Below are positions 1-5,865 of a stretch of DNA of 20,559 bases, piece after piece. Origin of the DNA: a virus. The notes beneath the pieces were generated by a model. It worked only from the letters and a program-made list of their open reading frames with translations, searched no databases and was not told where the DNA came from. Numbering within the stretch: the stretch's first letter is position 1; each line of letters starts with the position of its first letter. The translations under genes and the position numbers were made by a program. Location: IMG/VR virus record IMGVR_UViG_3300022602_000505, positions 1 through 20,559 of that record; one strand, 5' to 3'.

Positions 1-7
1 TAAATAC

Positions 8-91
8 ATGGCTGATAGTTCCTCTTTAACTGTTAGAGCCGATGGATATTGCAAGTATCGCGATCGGCAACTTTATTTATTAGGAGAATAG
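8..91 (+). CDS. possible 27-residue ORF, or C-terminus of a gene starting outside the window
   Basis: An ATG at 8 opens a short frame (starting MADSSSLTVR) that ends at TAG 89-91, just before the next gene. The frame is also open back to the window edge, so this may be the end of a longer upstream gene. The first bases, TAAATAC, match the right half of a T4-type late promoter (TATAAATA). If that promoter is real, transcription would start after this ATG and the stretch would be the leader of the next gene instead. No family is recognised. Confidence 0.3.
   Translation: MADSSSLTVRADGYCKYRDRQLYLLGE
82..86 (+). promoter_or_regulatory. Shine-Dalgarno AGGAG deciding an ATT start
   Basis: AGGAG lies six bases before the ATT codon at 93. 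No ATG, GTG or TTG occurs in that frame between the stop at 81-83 and ATG 288, although the encoded protein clearly begins upstream of 288. The ribosome-binding site therefore supports ATT as the initiation codon. Confidence 0.6.
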
Positions 92-92
92 C

Positions 93-596
93 ATTCAGAT
101 ACTTACATTAGAAGACAAAGTTTTTTACCTCAATGACCTTCCTGAGGAAATTGATGATGATTTAAGATTCGCAGTATTTGACAATAGTGATAGCAGTAAT
201 CCTGATTACTTTTTTATTCCACTAATATTTTTAGAAAGTTTTACAGGTCCTGCTGTAGTACTAAAAATAGGCGAACATGAATTAACCATGCCGTTGGATT
301 GGTGTACCATTGTTGGAGATCCAGAAGGTCCTGCTATGGAAGTGCTACCGTTAACAAGTTTAAATGATAGAGGGTTTAAAACATTCACATTTAATCCATT
401 AAGTAGTTTTAGACCAGAGTTTTTAGAAATAGATATCATTGATGTTTATCAAGATGTCAAGTGGTACTTTCCAAAAATGCGTCCAGGTCAATTATTATGT
501 ACACCGTTACATACAGGCGAGAATCCAACGTGTGCTTACTTTGTAAAAGAGGTCAGCAGACAAAGTGAATTAGTTGATTATACAAAGTGTTGGTAA
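93..596 (+). CDS. conserved phage protein of unknown function, apparent ATT start
   Basis: The protein is 167 residues if started at ATT 93 (MQILTLEDKVFYLNDL...). A start at ATG 288 would discard about 65 residues of ordinary acidic coding sequence containing DDDLRFAVFDNSD and DYFFIPLIFLE. The AGGAG site with six-base spacing fits ATT; ATA at 99 is the only near alternative. There is no signal peptide, membrane helix or enzyme motif. The look is that of a soluble protein conserved among T4-like marine phages, which is my recollection and not a database result. It ends at TAA 594-596, and the next frame begins inside its last codons. Function is not recognised. Confidence 0.75.
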   Translation: MQILTLEDKVFYLNDLPEEIDDDLRFAVFDNSDSSNPDYFFIPLIFLESFTGPAVVLKIGEHELTMPLDWCTIVGDPEGPAMEVLPLTSLNDRGFKTFTFNPLSSFRPEFLEIDIIDVYQDVKWYFPKMRPGQLLCTPLHTGENPTCAYFVKEVSRQSELVDYTKCW

Positions 597-867
597 AATA
601 TCTACAAATAAGTACATCTACGAAAGCCCAGATGGTGGAAAAACTGTGACTAAAAGACCGTTTGGAGTAATAGCACAAGACATATCTAGCCTGCCCGGAT
701 TTAGTGCTGAAGATTTTGATAGTCGCACACCAGACGGTCGGCCGTTACATGAACATTTAAAAGAAGCGGACTTATGGAGTAAAATACGTCGAGCCGCTGA
801 AACAAATCCTGCTTTACACGAAGCATTAGAACGTGCTAAAGTAATATATCACCTTAGTAAGGAATAA
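574..867 (+). CDS. small conserved phage protein, unknown function
   Basis: The frame encodes up to 97 residues. The recognisable part starts STNKYIYESPDGGKTVTKRPFG, a type of N-terminus I associate with short phage proteins. No ATG or GTG precedes it. The possible starts are TTG 574, overlapping the previous gene by 23 bases, or the rarer ATT 577 and ATA 598, the last placed just after the previous stop. No strong Shine-Dalgarno decides between them, so the first eight residues are doubtful. The C-terminal half is predicted helical and charged (HEHLKEADLWSKIRRAAETN). It is followed after one base by the next gene's start. No function can be assigned. Confidence 0.6.
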   Translation: MIIQSVGKISTNKYIYESPDGGKTVTKRPFGVIAQDISSLPGFSAEDFDSRTPDGRPLHEHLKEADLWSKIRRAAETNPALHEALERAKVIYHLSKE

Positions 868-868
868 T

Positions 869-1168
869 ATGAGTACCGAAGACGATAAAATTAAAAACTC
901 TACACGCAGGCATAAGGATACTAATGCCATAAACAAGCAGGTAAAAATTGCTAAGTCTAACAATCATTTTGATCAACAAAATATCAAAGAACCGCATAGA
1001 TTGGTTAAACACCACGCAATGGATTGTGGTAATCCTGAATGTTATATGTGCGGTAATCCACGTAAGACACACAAAGATAAACTTACTACACAAGAAAAAA
1101 GATTGTTTCAAGATGTGGAAAAAACTACAGATCGCCACAGTAATGGATTGCCAAACAAGGACGAATAA
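869..1168 (+). CDS. small basic phage protein with CGNPxCxxCGNPRK zinc-knuckle-like motif
   Basis: The protein is 99 residues with a good start (AAGGAATAAT before ATG 869). It is very hydrophilic and basic. Around residues 48-65 it has HHAMDCGNPECYMCGNPRK: Cys53, Cys58 and Cys61 with His48 and His49 close by, a plausible zinc site, and CGNP occurs twice. I recognise the motif as a recurrent one in short phage proteins placed before EKRLFQD, as here (QEKRLFQDVE). Function is unknown; nucleic-acid or protein binding is a guess from the basic charge and the Cys/His cluster. Its stop and the next start share one base (TAATG). Confidence 0.7.
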   Translation: MSTEDDKIKNSTRRHKDTNAINKQVKIAKSNNHFDQQNIKEPHRLVKHHAMDCGNPECYMCGNPRKTHKDKLTTQEKRLFQDVEKTTDRHSNGLPNKDE

Positions 1169-1626
1169 TGGGACTTGATATTAAACGAGAACTAAGAGCA
1201 GTAGATCAAAAAGATTATAACTTTTATTACAATCTCTCCGACGAAGAAAAGAAAGCATTTAGTCCGTATATATTAATGCGTTATACCAGCAACGCACAAA
1301 TCAATGAGAGAGACATACAAGAATGGTATGTTGAAATGACTAACGAACTGGTCAACAAGAATCATTGGCAACTAAGCAAGAACCATAAAGGTCTATTATG
1401 GAAATTATTTGCCGCATCCGGAACTGGTATAAATGTATACCACCCGTATCTTGCCGCTGGTAAAAAAGAAAAAGCCAATAAAATAGAAAAACTTTTATGT
1501 GAATTGAATCCAACAATGAAGATGGATGAAATTAAATTATTGGCATCTATGATGGATAAAAAAGACAAAGAAGAACTGTTTGATAAAATGGGGTTTGACA
1601 AAAAACAAAGGAAAGAATATGAATGA
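1168..1626 (+). CDS. phage protein, possibly the small clamp-loader subunit (gp62-like)
   Basis: The protein is 152 residues, soluble and mostly helical by composition. Features include DEEKKAFSPYILMRY near residues 25-39, a VYHPYLAAGKKEKANKIEKLL segment near 90-110, and an acidic-basic C-terminus (DKKDKEELFDKMGFDKKQRKEYE). The layout, a short helical protein with an 'F.PY.LMR' segment and a later 'G(K)K...K' segment, recalls the small clamp-loader subunits of distant T4-like phages, where gp62 pairs with the gp44 ATPase. No gp44 lies next to it here, so the assignment rests on weak resemblance. An unknown replication-associated protein is the alternative. It starts by TAATG overlap and ends overlapping the next gene. 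Confidence 0.45.
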   Translation: MGLDIKRELRAVDQKDYNFYYNLSDEEKKAFSPYILMRYTSNAQINERDIQEWYVEMTNELVNKNHWQLSKNHKGLLWKLFAASGTGINVYHPYLAAGKKEKANKIEKLLCELNPTMKMDEIKLLASMMDKKDKEELFDKMGFDKKQRKEYE

Positions 1627-1849
1627 ACAGATTTTTGATTTGGCCGAACAGGCAGGATTTTTTACGTTTGGTGATGGTGTTTATGTAAAAGACACCACAG
1701 GTAGTATACACCCAGTAAATGAGTTGATTGAAAACTTTTCTAAACTATTATTAGAAAAATGTGTTGATATTTGTGTCAACGGAAATGCTACACAAATGAC
1801 ATCCAACGGTGCGGCACAGTCTATTAAATTACGTTTTGAAATTGAATGA
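1619..1849 (+). CDS. small conserved phage protein (LAEQAGF family)
   Basis: The start is placed at ATG 1619 (MNEQIFDLAEQAGF...), giving 76 residues. A purine-rich AAAGGAAAG lies just upstream, and the start overlaps the previous stop, whereas the longer frame from 1580 would overlap the previous gene by 47 bases. The N-terminal LAEQAGF and a later helix with LIENFSKLLLEKCVDIC are typical of a short protein seen in many phages (recollection). There are no catalytic motifs. Its stop overlaps the next start as ATGA at 1846-1849, which suggests translational coupling. Confidence 0.7.
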   Translation: MNEQIFDLAEQAGFFTFGDGVYVKDTTGSIHPVNELIENFSKLLLEKCVDICVNGNATQMTSNGAAQSIKLRFEIE

Positions 1850-2538
1850 TATTAGCAGAGCAACCTTACAATTGTGTACATTGTAATAAGAGTTTTATGA
1901 AAGAAAAGACTCTTGTTGCACACATGTGTGAGCGCAAACGTCGAGCATTACAAAAAGATGAAAAACGTGTACAGGCCGGATTTATGGCTTTTAATCGTTT
2001 TTGGCAACTAACTCAAAACGCCAAGAAAAACAAGACATATGACCAATTTTGTGATACAGCCTATTATAATGCGTTTGTAAAATTTGGTAGTTTTTTAAAC
2101 AATGTTAATCCAATTTACCCAGATAAGTTTATCGATTATGTTATCAAAAGTGGCGTTAAATTAGATCACTGGTGTAGGGACGAATTATACGAAACTTACC
2201 TATATGAAACGTTAAAAGTAGAGCCAGTTGAGTCAGCAGTCCAGCGTAGTTTAACCACAATGATGGAATGGGCAGATGAACATAAATCCGTTTTCAATCA
2301 TTATTTTTTATATGTCAGTCTTAATAAAGCGGTACACGATATAAAGAATGGCCATATAAGTCCGTGGATAATTTTAAACTCAAAATCTGGTTATGATATG
2401 GTACAAAAAATGAACGACGAGCAGTTAAACATGATTGCTCCTGCGTTCGATGTAGCATATTGGTCCAAACGATTTAGAGAAGTACCAGCAGATGTTGCTC
2501 TGGTAAAAGAAATCTGCCGAGAAGTGGGCATTGAATAA
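1846..2538 (+). CDS. phage protein with N-terminal CCHC zinc finger
   Basis: The protein is 230 residues. The N-terminus has a compact finger: Cys10-x2-Cys13, then His26 and Cys28 (NCVHCNKSFMKEKTLVAHMCE), close to the C2H2/CCHC layout but with Cys as last ligand. A basic stretch (ERKRRALQKDEKRVQ) follows, then a long, mostly helical body rich in Trp, Tyr and Phe with no enzyme motif I can identify. The combination suggests a DNA- or protein-binding factor acting during infection. The body seems conserved in T4-like marine phages from memory, but I cannot name its role. It is coupled to the previous gene by ATGA, and its stop abuts a strong dyad. Confidence 0.7.
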   Translation: MILAEQPYNCVHCNKSFMKEKTLVAHMCERKRRALQKDEKRVQAGFMAFNRFWQLTQNAKKNKTYDQFCDTAYYNAFVKFGSFLNNVNPIYPDKFIDYVIKSGVKLDHWCRDELYETYLYETLKVEPVESAVQRSLTTMMEWADEHKSVFNHYFLYVSLNKAVHDIKNGHISPWIILNSKSGYDMVQKMNDEQLNMIAPAFDVAYWSKRFREVPADVALVKEICREVGIE

Positions 2539-2564
2539 TTTTGGTAAAATTACTTTACCAAAAT
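2538..2564. promoter_or_regulatory. perfect 11-bp inverted repeat after the zinc-finger gene
   Basis: ATTTTGGTAAA and TTTACCAAAAT flank a five-base centre, starting in the stop codon of the zinc-finger gene and ending four bases before the -35 box. It has a low-GC stem and no T-run behind it, so a classical intrinsic terminator is unlikely on the + strand. An operator upstream of the promoter is more plausible. It shares TGGTAAA with the second dyad inside the promoter. Confidence 0.6.
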
Positions 2565-2567
2565 GTA

Positions 2568-2596
2568 TTGACACCGCTGGTAAAACCAGTTATACT
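2568..2596 (+). promoter_or_regulatory. sigma-70 promoter of the lipoprotein operon
   Basis: TTGACA at 2568-2573, a 17-base spacer, and TATACT at 2591-2596: close to perfect for host sigma-70. The expected start is near 2603, followed by a short leader and AGGAG before ATG 2626. The spacer contains the inverted repeat CTGGT-AAA-ACCAG (2577-2589), the usual place for a repressor that blocks RNA polymerase. This makes the operon transcribable without phage late factors. Confidence 0.85.
2577..2589. promoter_or_regulatory. inverted repeat between -35 and -10 (candidate operator)
   Basis: CTGGT-AAA-ACCAG is a perfect 5-bp dyad centred in the promoter spacer. Its TGGTAAA half recurs in the larger dyad at 2538-2564, so one dimeric repressor could use both sites. 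No such regulator can be pointed to in this window. Confidence 0.5.
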
Positions 2597-2625
2597 TATA
2601 ACATATTAACACACAGGAGTAATCC

Positions 2626-3297
2626 ATGAAACGTTCGCTTATCGCATTAGCAGTTTTTGGTACAATTGGCTTAGTAGGGTGTGGTTCAACACAAAAACCA
2701 ACAGCACTTGATCAACCAGTTGAGTATAAAACCGCTGTCAAAGATGCTAAAATTACCACAGAATTTATGGATAATGGCATCAAACTTCATTATACATTGC
2801 TTGGCAAATTAGAAAGTATAGAAGTTACTGGTGTAGCAGAAGCATGGAAAAAACAACACGATGTAATTTCTGAAATGGATGCTAAAAATAAATTGGTAAA
2901 ATTTATTTACGGTGAGTCTGTGTCAAATGAACGCAATATGCGAGTAATTGCCAAGTCAATTGAAAATGCAAAAGATGATGTATCTAATGACTTTAAAAGT
3001 TCGCAAGGTACACTAAAGACCGCCGATGGTCCTAAAGAAGATAAGGATTTAATGGCAGATATGGAAGGTAACGAATCTACACAAAAGGCTAATGTAGCCT
3101 TGCGTAGAGCAAGTATCATTAACACTACAATTATCAATACAGTTGATAATATCAAATCAAGTGGTCGTTTAACAGGCGTTATCAAAGTACGTGAGTTTAC
3201 AAAAGATGATGGCAAAACTTATGTGGCTGTTTATGAATGGACTGAACGTAATCAGGCTGTAGCAGATTCGTTGCGTTCTATTATGAGCGGTAAATGA
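2626..3297 (+). CDS. phage-encoded lipoprotein
   Basis: The protein is 223 residues, with a classic type II signal peptide: basic MKR, hydrophobic LIALAVFGTIGL and lipobox LVGC, so Cys19 would be lipidated. Residue +2 is Gly, which fits outer-membrane sorting in a Gram-negative host. The mature part is hydrophilic. Segments near residues 80-110 (DAKNKLVKFIYGESVSNERN) and 165-205 (RLTGVIKVREFTKDDGKTYVAVYEW) are reminiscent of LPP20/FlgT-type alpha-beta domains, but I would not name a family firmly. It is the first gene of the operon behind the 2568 promoter, and ATGA couples it to another exported protein. It could modify the envelope of the infected cell (surface exclusion, outer-membrane assembly). 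That role is inference. Confidence 0.8.
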   Translation: MKRSLIALAVFGTIGLVGCGSTQKPTALDQPVEYKTAVKDAKITTEFMDNGIKLHYTLLGKLESIEVTGVAEAWKKQHDVISEMDAKNKLVKFIYGESVSNERNMRVIAKSIENAKDDVSNDFKSSQGTLKTADGPKEDKDLMADMEGNESTQKANVALRRASIINTTIINTVDNIKSSGRLTGVIKVREFTKDDGKTYVAVYEWTERNQAVADSLRSIMSGK

Positions 3298-4319
3298 ACC
3301 TAGTTTCCTGTGTATTAATTCCTGCGCTATTATTTGGCACAGGAATTTCTAAGGCTGAAATTACACCAGTTGACGCCATACCTTTGGCCGTTACATTTGG
3401 TCGCTGGATAACCAAAGATGATCATAAAGTTTATTATGTCAGAGTAGAAGCATCGGGCAATTCAGTCGATGATGCTAAGAATCGTGCGTTAAAAATAGCA
3501 GTACAACAGGCCATTGGTTCGGTTTTATTAGACGAAACTGAAGTAATTAATAGATCCAGAGTTAACTCTGAAATGGCTATGTACTCAGCAGGCCTTGTAG
3601 AAAAATATGAAATAAAAGATAAAATTGTTGGTATTTCTGAAACTACTCTAATTGTTGATGTTTGGGTCAGTAGTAGTAAATTAGCAGATATGTTAGTGCC
3701 TGCTGGTAAATCTGATGGTATAATCGATGGTACAAGATTAGCCGCTCTTGAAAAATCAAGAGCCGAAGAACAAAAAACAGGCGACCAACTTATACAAATG
3801 GTGGCCAATGATTTTCCGCGCCGTGCTCTAAAAATTGATATTAAAAATTCTCAGGTACTTAATTATAATAGAGAATCAAAATTATTAATTAATGTAAACA
3901 TTGGGTGGAACCCTGAATATATTACAGGTCTAGTTGAGGCACTTGATCGTACTATGAACACTGGAAGCAAAGATTCTAGAAGTGTGGTCAGTGTCAAAAT
4001 ACCTGGTAAATATTTTGTACATTTTTCTGGTTATACTGATAATATAAAACAGCAAAAACTAAGAGATAGATTTTTAGACAGCAACCCCACGGTACATTTA
4101 AGTATTTTTGATGAAACTAGTCAACACATCTTGTATCAAGGATGCTACAATATAAACATAGACGACGGCTTTGTTGAGACAAGAGGATCAAATAATTTAC
4201 ACATAAACGGTAATTATTCTAATTCTTTAACTTTAGAAGTTGACAATGCTTCATATGAAAATATGAAAAAAATAAAAGTCAATATTGATACAGAATCACA
4301 ATGTCTATCAAACACATAA
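3294..4319 (+). CDS. secreted FlgT/LPP20-like protein
   Basis: The protein is 341 residues. The N-terminus is a cleavable signal peptide (MNLVSCVLIPALLFGTGISKA) with likely cleavage after Ala21. Residues about 45-130 contain VRVEASGNSVDDAKNRALKIAV, then an AIGSVL segment, a stretch ending EKYEIKD, and TTLIVDVWV. This pattern matches the FlgT N-terminal / LPP20 type domain: a strand, a helix of 'A...ALe.Av.qa.g', then paired strands. The C-terminal 170 residues look all-beta. The start overlaps the lipoprotein stop as ATGA, so the two are probably made in equal amounts and may form an outer-membrane complex. Family assignment is by pattern only. Confidence 0.7.
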   Translation: MNLVSCVLIPALLFGTGISKAEITPVDAIPLAVTFGRWITKDDHKVYYVRVEASGNSVDDAKNRALKIAVQQAIGSVLLDETEVINRSRVNSEMAMYSAGLVEKYEIKDKIVGISETTLIVDVWVSSSKLADMLVPAGKSDGIIDGTRLAALEKSRAEEQKTGDQLIQMVANDFPRRALKIDIKNSQVLNYNRESKLLINVNIGWNPEYITGLVEALDRTMNTGSKDSRSVVSVKIPGKYFVHFSGYTDNIKQQKLRDRFLDSNPTVHLSIFDETSQHILYQGCYNINIDDGFVETRGSNNLHINGNYSNSLTLEVDNASYENMKKIKVNIDTESQCLSNT

Positions 4320-4328
4320 GGTGAACAC

Positions 4329-4511
4329 ATGGAAATCAAAGAAGGTAGTAAATGGTCTGGCATCGGCGGAACTACATTTGTAGTAATTCATGTTATTGAC
4401 AAAGATGATCATACTTGGGTACATTACAGAAATGACGGCTCAAAGGAGCCACGAGAATACAGTTGCTACATTGAAAGTTTTTTAGAAAGATTTAGAGAGT
4501 TACCAGAATGA
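4329..4511 (+). CDS. 60-residue phage protein, unknown function
   Basis: A Shine-Dalgarno AAGGTG lies eight bases before ATG 4329. The sequence reads as a single small beta-rich domain (GSKWSG...TTFVVIHVIDKDDHTWVHYRND...YSCYIESFLERFRELPE). The 'WVHY...YSCY.ESF..RFR.LPE' ending is one I associate with short proteins common in phage genomes. There is no signal peptide and no catalytic motif. It is the third gene of the lipoprotein operon and is coupled by ATGA to the cupin. Confidence 0.65.
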   Translation: MEIKEGSKWSGIGGTTFVVIHVIDKDDHTWVHYRNDGSKEPREYSCYIESFLERFRELPE

Positions 4512-4867
4512 CACAATTAAAAGGTCTAGTTCTAAAAGGTTGGGGTTCAGAATACATTTGGGCAACCAATGACAAATACTGTGGAAAGTTTATGCACTTC
4601 AATAACGGTGCTAAATTTAGTATGCACTTCCATAAGGATAAGGAAGAAACTTGGTATATACAATCGGGAAAATTTATTGTACGATGTATTGATACAACCA
4701 ACGCAGAAGTTTACGAAAGAGAGTTGAATGAAGGTGCCGTATGGCATAATAAGCCATGTATGCCTCATCAATTAGAATGCCTCGAAGCAGGCACAGTGAT
4801 AGAAGTCTCTACACCAGATAGCGTAGAAGACAATTACAGAGTTGGTAAAGGCGACAGTCAAAAATAA
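4508..4867 (+). CDS. cupin-fold protein
   Basis: The protein is 119 residues, a complete single-domain cupin. The first cupin motif is MHFHKDKEETWYIQSG, with metal ligands His40, His42 and Glu46 or Glu47. The second is around PHQLECLEAGTVIEVSTPD, with His87 as fourth ligand. It resembles the sugar-phosphate isomerase-type cupins (the C-terminal domain of mannose-6-phosphate isomerase and similar nucleotide-sugar proteins), which often start with a 'K.WG.E' segment as here (KGWGSEYIW). Substrate cannot be read from sequence; sugar metabolism is a family-based guess. The start overlaps the previous stop by ATGA. Confidence 0.75.
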   Translation: MTQLKGLVLKGWGSEYIWATNDKYCGKFMHFNNGAKFSMHFHKDKEETWYIQSGKFIVRCIDTTNAEVYERELNEGAVWHNKPCMPHQLECLEAGTVIEVSTPDSVEDNYRVGKGDSQK

Positions 4868-4874
4868 ACAAAAA

Positions 4875-4928
4875 ATGAGAGACGGCTGGGCTAAACGAAA
4901 GGTGTTAAAAGAACAAAATGGATATTGA
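4875..4928 (+). CDS. possible 17-residue ORF overlapping the next start
   Basis: ATG 4875 opens a short frame (MRDGWAKRKVLKEQNGY) ending at TGA 4926-4928, with ATG 4918 of the next gene lying inside it. Translation of this ORF could feed ribosomes to the downstream start, or the segment could once have been the N-terminus in another frame. No Shine-Dalgarno precedes it, so it may be untranslated. Confidence 0.25.
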   Translation: MRDGWAKRKVLKEQNGY

Positions 4929-5484
4929 TATTGATTTCGCTGATAGAAGCAAGGTCCTTAACATAGTTGAACATGTCCCTGCGACTATTGACGGAATCAA
5001 AAAACACAATACTGGCGCCTATTGTCATAAGATTCCTGTTAATCCCCTAACAGGACAAGCCAGTATTGATTACAAAACTGCCGAATCACGTGGATATTTT
5101 AAAATAGATTTTCTTAATGTTAGTATGTATCAAGGTGTTAAAAATGAAGAACATCTTATACAACTGATGTCTAGTGAACCATTATGGGATTTATTGGAAC
5201 AGGATGATTTTACAAATTTACTATTTCATGTCAACGGACATGGCGGTATTTTAAGAGAAATGAAACCACAATCTGTAGAACAACTGGCGGCAGTATTGGC
5301 AATAATAAGGCCTGCCAAAAGGCACTTAATAGGTAAGGATTGGGACGAAGTAATGGCAGAAGTTTGGGTTAAACCTACTAATGATGATTACTATTTTAAG
5401 AAAAGTCACGCACATGCGTATGCGATGGCTATTGTGGTACAGATGAACCTTATCTGCGAAGGTGTTAGTTACGAACAGTCCTAG
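4918..5484 (+). CDS. miniature DNA polymerase III alpha-like protein
   Basis: The protein is 188 residues against about 1,160 for a bacterial alpha subunit. It strings together the palm and finger signatures of C-family polymerases. DIDIDF at residues 2-7, with R10 and VLNIVEHV after it, matches the PDFDVDF...R..VIEHV motif holding catalytic Asp401 and Asp403 of E. coli. FKIDFL at 61-66 matches KFDFLGL with Asp555 and Lys553. LLFHVNGHGGILREMKPQSV then LAAVLAIIRP (102-132) matches the GVFQLES...P..FEDLIAL.AL.RPG block. YYFKKSHAHAYAM (158-170) matches FNKSHAAAYAL. The PHP, beta-binding, OB and tau-binding parts are all absent. It could be a minimal polymerase, a decoy for the host replisome, or a repurposed fold. 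Its 3' end overlaps the convergent gene by 20 bases. Confidence 0.75.
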   Translation: MDIDIDFADRSKVLNIVEHVPATIDGIKKHNTGAYCHKIPVNPLTGQASIDYKTAESRGYFKIDFLNVSMYQGVKNEEHLIQLMSSEPLWDLLEQDDFTNLLFHVNGHGGILREMKPQSVEQLAAVLAIIRPAKRHLIGKDWDEVMAEVWVKPTNDDYYFKKSHAHAYAMAIVVQMNLICEGVSYEQS

Positions 5485-5848
5485 GATTTCTAACTAACTG
5501 TATTGATTTACGTTTGATACGTTTTTCTGCTATTTCTCTAAGATTAACACTTGGACCAAAGATAAGTTCTGCATCTTTGGCATTAAATGTTTTAATAGAA
5601 TATTTAAATAAACTCATTTCTTTTTTAAGAAAGATATTAATTGGTATTTTTCTATTGCTTTCCCACCACCAAACTTCCCCCATTTCTAAGAATAAAGTAC
5701 GGTGATCATCATCTTTAATAACACCTATATCGTAGATGCTAGCAATATATGAATCAAAATTGATAACGATACCAACATATTCTACATCATTTGATTTGAT
5801 ACAGGAAATAAAGGGGTAATTTGATTGGAACTGATTTGGTACTGTCAT
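5465..5848 (-). CDS. conserved phage protein, unknown function
   Basis: The protein is 127 residues from ATG 5848 (MTVPNQFQSNYPFI...). The frame could be extended to 5929, but that would run into the divergent structural gene and bypass the late promoter at 5884-5891. Features are a short beta-rich N-terminal half, then GEVWWWESNRKIPINIFLKKE and a C-terminus NLREIAEKRIKRKSIQLV that is strongly basic. I recall the WWWESNR...IPINIFLK block from T4-like phage proteins, without a known role. It faces the structural gene with 17 bases between start codons. Confidence 0.65.
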   Translation of the reverse strand: MTVPNQFQSNYPFISCIKSNDVEYVGIVINFDSYIASIYDIGVIKDDDHRTLFLEMGEVWWWESNRKIPINIFLKKEMSLFKYSIKTFNAKDAELIFGPSVNLREIAEKRIKRKSIQLVRNPRTVRN

Positions 5849-5852
5849 TATT

Positions 5853-5860
5853 AATAAATA
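5853..5860 (+). promoter_or_regulatory. T4-like late promoter motif AATAAATA
   Basis: AATAAATA differs from the T4 late consensus TATAAATA at the first base. In T4 the element covers -13 to -6, which would put transcription start at 5866, the A of the structural gene's ATG. The mRNA would then have little or no leader, in keeping with the absence of a Shine-Dalgarno there. Confidence 0.5.
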
Positions 5861-5865
5861 TTGAT

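Noticed and set aside
854-1138. A 94-residue hydrophobic minus-strand frame
   Set aside because: It is antisense to two well-started genes. Its hydrophobicity reflects the complement of A-rich codons.
2538-2564. Intrinsic terminator of the zinc-finger gene
   Set aside because: The stem is AT-rich and not followed by a T-run. The motif is shared with the promoter dyad, which favours an operator.
5821-5865. TTG-initiated extension of the structural protein
   Set aside because: It crosses the late-promoter motif and overlaps the divergent gene's start. MQNLPIYLYQ is a natural N-terminus.
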